Source of the DNA: Xanthocytophaga agilis
Lineage (GTDB): Bacteria > Bacteroidota > Bacteroidia > Cytophagales > 172606-1
DNA length: 64,000 bases
NCBI RefSeq assembly: GCF_030068605.1
Contig: NZ_JASJOU010000022.1
Span: forward strand, 1 to 64,000
Reading direction: 5' to 3'
The notes below the pieces were generated by a model that searched no databases, was not told where the DNA came from, and worked only from the letters and a program-made list of their open reading frames with translations. Below are positions 60,672 to 64,000 of this stretch, piece by piece. A program made the translations under genes and the position numbers. The number at the start of each line of letters is the position of its first letter. Positions within the stretch are counted from its first letter, which is position 1.

Positions 60672-61682
60672 ATGGATAAGAAATTATTGGAAAAGTACCG
60701 GAGAGGTACATGTTCAGAAGATGAACAACAGTATGTACGTCATTGGATAGAAGATCCAGCGAATGCGTCATTACTGTATCAGTGGATGCAGGAGCAGTGG
60801 TATGAAATGGATATAATGAACCGACCTGCCATTGATCTGAAGCCAGTGTGGGAGAAGATAGATGATCATACAAAGGTTTCAGCAGACATAGACTTTCCGG
60901 AATCTGGATCAAAGGTTGCACAGTTAACTGCATTCTGGAAAACAAGAATACGAGTGGCTGCTACAATAATAGCGGTACTGTTAGGAGGTATTGGAGGAGG
61001 CTGGTATTTTTTTGGACAGCACAATGACATTATATACCAGACAAGTTATGGGGAGGTGAAGCGTATTGTACTGCCTGATAGTTCTGTAGTTGTACTCAAT
61101 GGTAATTCAACCCTTCACTATCCGGCTTTATGGGATAATACACATAAGAGAGAGGTATGGCTGGAAGGAGAAGGTTTCTTTAGTGTCAGACATAAACCCG
61201 ATGATCAGAAGTTTCTGGTCCATACCACAGATAACTTTACTATCGAAGTAGTTGGGACACAATTCAGTGTTTTTGAGCAAAGAGGCCAAACCAGAGTGGT
61301 TTTGAATAATGGAAAAATTAAGGTACATCTGAAAGCTGATGTCAACAAAAAGACATCTGGTCTGGAAATAAAACCTGGAGAGCTGGTAGAATACAATGAT
61401 AGAGACCAGCAACTGATACGACGCAAGGTAAATCCAGAAATATACTCCTCCTGGAAAGACAATCAATTAATTTTTGAAGATACTCCTCTCTCAGAAGTAG
61501 CACTGCGTCTGGAAAGATGCTATGGGTTGTCAGTGCAACTGGATGAAACCATTAAGGACAAACGCCTTACCGGACGTATGGATATTCAGAATCTGGACGT
61601 ATTGCTGGAGGCTATGTCCAGTTCATTTAATCTGAAAGTCATCCAAAAGAAAGACAGCATTATTATTCATCCTAATCCATAA
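60672..61682 (+). CDS. FecR-family anti-sigma factor
   Basis: 336 aa. N-terminal sigma-binding part (LEKYRRGTCSEDEQQYVRHW), membrane helix near 97-118 (RVAATIIAVLLGGIGGGWYFF), periplasmic FecR domain (YGEVKRIVLPDSSVVVLNGN, REVWLEGEGFFSVRHKPDD, FTIEVVGTQFSVFEQ) and a C-terminal DUF4974-like region (PLSEVALRLERCYGLSVQLD). It should pass the signal from the SusC at 61786 to the sigma factor at 59774. Confidence 0.95.
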   Translation: MDKKLLEKYRRGTCSEDEQQYVRHWIEDPANASLLYQWMQEQWYEMDIMNRPAIDLKPVWEKIDDHTKVSADIDFPESGSKVAQLTAFWKTRIRVAATIIAVLLGGIGGGWYFFGQHNDIIYQTSYGEVKRIVLPDSSVVVLNGNSTLHYPALWDNTHKREVWLEGEGFFSVRHKPDDQKFLVHTTDNFTIEVVGTQFSVFEQRGQTRVVLNNGKIKVHLKADVNKKTSGLEIKPGELVEYNDRDQQLIRRKVNPEIYSSWKDNQLIFEDTPLSEVALRLERCYGLSVQLDETIKDKRLTGRMDIQNLDVLLEAMSSSFNLKVIQKKDSIIIHPNP

Positions 61683-61785
61683 TAAGATATGAAAAAAGTC
61701 CATATCCGGTAGGCATTTATACAGATCTGCCAGGTAGATAATTATATACCTATTTATATAAACCAACACACTTACAAATGGATTT

Positions 61786-64000
61786 ATGAAATATACTATA
61801 CACCTTTTTTTGATCTGCTGCCTCTATCTGTGCCACTGGACGGGATTGGCGGCACAGGCACAAATAATGGCATCCAGTGAAGTATTTGCAACGGGTTCAA
61901 GACAAATATCCTCACAGGGACGTTCTCTGAAATCTGTCATCACAGAGTTGGAAAACCGTTATAAAGTTGTGTTTTTTTATGATACCCAGCTGATCAAAAA
62001 TGTTGCTGTTTCGCAGACTATAGAAACCGGATCTCTTGACAAAGTGCTTTCCTCACTTTTGAAGCCTTATAATCTGAAATACAAACGATTAAAAGGGAGT
62101 TCCTATGTGATTTTTTCGGATACACCTTTGAAAGATTCAGGCAATAACGATACTATCAGTCCGGAAAGTCGTAATACAGCTGATTCATTGACAAAGAATG
62201 AGGTATATCCTCAAGTTCTTTCTGTTAATCAGGAAGCTGAGCAAGCGGCAATTACTGTTAAAGGGAAGATAACGGATGAGAACAAAGAGGCTTTGCCAGG
62301 AGTGAGTGTAGTCTTAAAAGGAACAACAACCGGAACTGTAGCAGGTCCTGATGGAAATTATTCATTAAGCGTACCAGATGGGAATGGAACATTAGTATTC
62401 TCGTTTGTAGGGTATATTTCACAGGAAGTATCTATTAATAACAGGACAACCATAGATATATCTCTTGCTCCGGATATTACCGCTTTAAATGAAGTTGTGG
62501 TAGTAGGGTATGGTACACAAAAGAAAGGAGAAATCACCAGTGCAGTTGCCAGTGTCAATGCAGAACAGTTTAACAAAGGAAACATTAGTAACGTATCTCA
62601 GTTGTTACAGGGAAAAGTTGCCGGATTGTCTATTTCCCGTCCAGGAGGTGATCCCAATGGAAACTTTGCTATCCGTTTGCGCGGTTTGTCTACTCTAGGA
62701 GCCAATACCCAACCACTTGTTGTCATTGATGGACAGATAGGTGCAGACTTAAATACAGTTGATCCCAATGATATTAAGAGCATTGATGTATTGAAAGATG
62801 GTTCCGCTGCTGCTATTTACGGTACACGTGGTTCTGCCGGAGTAATTATTATTACAACCAAATCAGGTGGAGGTACTACCAGTATTAGTTATAATGGGCT
62901 GGTACAGGCAGAAAGTGCAGCCCGGTTAACTCCTCATATGTCTGCAGCTGAATTCAGAGCCTTGGGAAAAGGTACAGATTATGGATCAAACACAGACTGG
63001 TATAAAGAAATTACTCGTACAGCTATTTCTCAAACCCACAATGTTTCTTTGTCTGGTGGTAATTCCTCGGGTACCTCTTACAATGCTTCAGTGAATTACC
63101 GTAATTCCCAAGGGGTAGCCATTACTACTGGCTTTGAACAGCTCAATGGTCGATTGAATCTGATCCAGAAAGCCTTAAAGGATAGATTGGTATTGAATTT
63201 AACCTTGAGTATGACGCGTAGAAAATCAGAACTAGGCTTCAATGAAGCATTTAAATATGCAGCCATCTACAATCCTACTTCTCCTGTATATAGTACCGAT
63301 CCGTTATACGATCTGACAGGGGGAGGATACTTTGAGGCAAACTTTGTTGATTATTCAAATCCGGTAGCAGTACTCAGACAAAATACCAATGAAAGAGAAT
63401 TGAAACGATTCAACTTTGCTGCCTCTGCTGAATATGAAATCGTTACGGGATTAAAGTTTTTGATTCGTTATGCTCAGCAAACCGCCAGTACTTACAATCA
63501 GGTGTATCTGCCACGCACCTCCTATAATTCCCGAAACTTTTTAGGTGTAAGTGGCTTTGCCCGTGGTGGATATGGATGGAAAAACGACAATGAAAGTTTT
63601 AACCAGCTGTATGAAAATACGCTGTCTTATGAAAAGCGGATTGATAAATTACAGGTATCAGCTCTTACCGGATATTCCTATCAGGATTTTCTGGATCAAG
63701 GATTTACAGTAGGTGGTGGAAACTTTATTACAGATGCTTCTGGACAAAACCTTTCCTCTGCACTAGACTTTGCACAAGGGTTAGGAGCTATTTCCAGCTT
63801 TAAAAACGGGTCTCGATTGGTTGCCTTCTTTGGTCGTGTTAATCTGAATTATAATGGTCTTGCATTCTTATCTGCAACATTGCGCAGGGAAGGCTCAACA
63901 CAATTTGGAGCAAATCACAAATGGGGGATGTTTCCAGGGGTAAGTGCCGGGGTGGATCTGAGCCAGATTCTACGTGTAAAAGCAATTGATAATCTAAAAC
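61786..64000 (+). CDS. SusC/RagA TonB-dependent receptor with STN domain, 3'-truncated
   Basis: The frame runs from ATG 61786 past the right edge; about 738 residues are visible. The signal peptide ends near LAAQAQ. The STN domain is at about residues 40-115 (GRSLKSVITELENRYKVVFFYD, VLSSLLKPYNLKYKR). The CarboxypepD-reg-like domain (GKITDENKEALPGVSVVLKG), the plug (LNEVVVVGYGTQKKGEITSAV; VLKDGSAAAIYGTRGSAGVIII) and the first part of the barrel follow. It lies 103 bp after FecR. A SusD gene is expected beyond the window. Confidence 0.95.
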   Translation, partial: MKYTIHLFLICCLYLCHWTGLAAQAQIMASSEVFATGSRQISSQGRSLKSVITELENRYKVVFFYDTQLIKNVAVSQTIETGSLDKVLSSLLKPYNLKYKRLKGSSYVIFSDTPLKDSGNNDTISPESRNTADSLTKNEVYPQVLSVNQEAEQAAITVKGKITDENKEALPGVSVVLKGTTTGTVAGPDGNYSLSVPDGNGTLVFSFVGYISQEVSINNRTTIDISLAPDITALNEVVVVGYGTQKKGEITSAVASVNAEQFNKGNISNVSQLLQGKVAGLSISRPGGDPNGNFAIRLRGLSTLGANTQPLVVIDGQIGADLNTVDPNDIKSIDVLKDGSAAAIYGTRGSAGVIIITTKSGGGTTSISYNGLVQAESAARLTPHMSAAEFRALGKGTDYGSNTDWYKEITRTAISQTHNVSLSGGNSSGTSYNASVNYRNSQGVAITTGFEQLNGRLNLIQKALKDRLVLNLTLSMTRRKSELGFNEAFKYAAIYNPTSPVYSTDPLYDLTGGGYFEANFVDYSNPVAVLRQNTNERELKRFNFAASAEYEIVTGLKFLIRYAQQTASTYNQVYLPRTSYNSRNFLGVSGFARGGYGWKNDNESFNQLYENTLSYEKRIDKLQVSALTGYSYQDFLDQGFTVGGGNFITDASGQNLSSALDFAQGLGAISSFKNGSRLVAFFGRVNLNYNGLAFLSATLRREGSTQFGANHKWGMFPGVSAGVDLSQILRVKAIDNLK

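Overview
The window looks like a chromosomal segment of a Bacteroidota bacterium, most likely of the Cytophagales type. The reasons are two SusC/RagA-type TonB-dependent receptors, each with its own ECF sigma factor and FecR anti-sigma factor, a SusD lipoprotein, DUF5777 and YceI proteins, many lipoproteins, and promoters of the Bacteroidota form TAnnTTTG. The placement is inferred from gene content; no rRNA or taxonomic marker gene is present.

Layout. 1-1554: the 3' part of a gene with an in-frame 15-bp tandem repeat and an outer-membrane barrel end. 1791-4902: an envelope operon (COG4315-type lipoprotein, Rieske lipoprotein, DUF5777 barrel, YceI). 4989-12344: a Ro60-like RNA locus (see below). 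12409-15895: small membrane protein, coiled-coil protein, MBL-fold hydrolase, acyltransferase. 16015-24390 (minus): sigma factor, FecR, SusC, SusD and a secreted EEP-family hydrolase, forming one nutrient-uptake module. 24440-27829: an accessory stretch of small membrane proteins and lipoproteins with at least two decayed genes. 28048-32424: LysE exporter, acyltransferase, DUF1080 lipoprotein, SDR, Crp/Fnr regulator. 32524-43853: CHASE3 kinase, an operon-like run of secreted proteins, a TPR kinase with its NarL-type regulator, another Crp/Fnr gene, a flavodoxin-like oxidoreductase, and a large sensor without an output domain. 44167-54315: lipoprotein, deoxyribonucleotidase, Kup, ROK kinase, gamma-glutamyltransferase, MDR reductase, Gfo/Idh/MocA oxidoreductase, coiled-coil protein. 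54865-64000: a 67-aa gene, two gene remnants, a membrane EEP protein, an LRR-BRCT protein, then a second sigma/FecR/SusC set that runs off the right edge.

The most interesting part is 4989-12344. A WYL-domain regulator (minus) faces an operon that encodes a small Cys-rich protein, an unrecognised 461-aa protein and then a tight run of three tRNA-like RNAs. A second operon encodes a TROVE/vWA (Ro60/Rsr-like) protein, an RNA with the layout of a circularly permuted tRNA (matching the design of bacterial Y RNAs), a paralogue of the small Cys-rich protein, a 191-nt tRNA-like RNA with a large insertion, and a membrane protein. The two operons share an almost identical 24-bp operator at exactly the same distance from the same -7 box, so they form one regulon, plausibly under the WYL protein. 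The three compact tRNA-like RNAs carry anticodon-like triplets CTG, CTT and CTC, and each has a structural defect. They may act as decoys, sensors or Ro60 cargo rather than as translating tRNAs. That role is inference; the sequence layout is directly visible.
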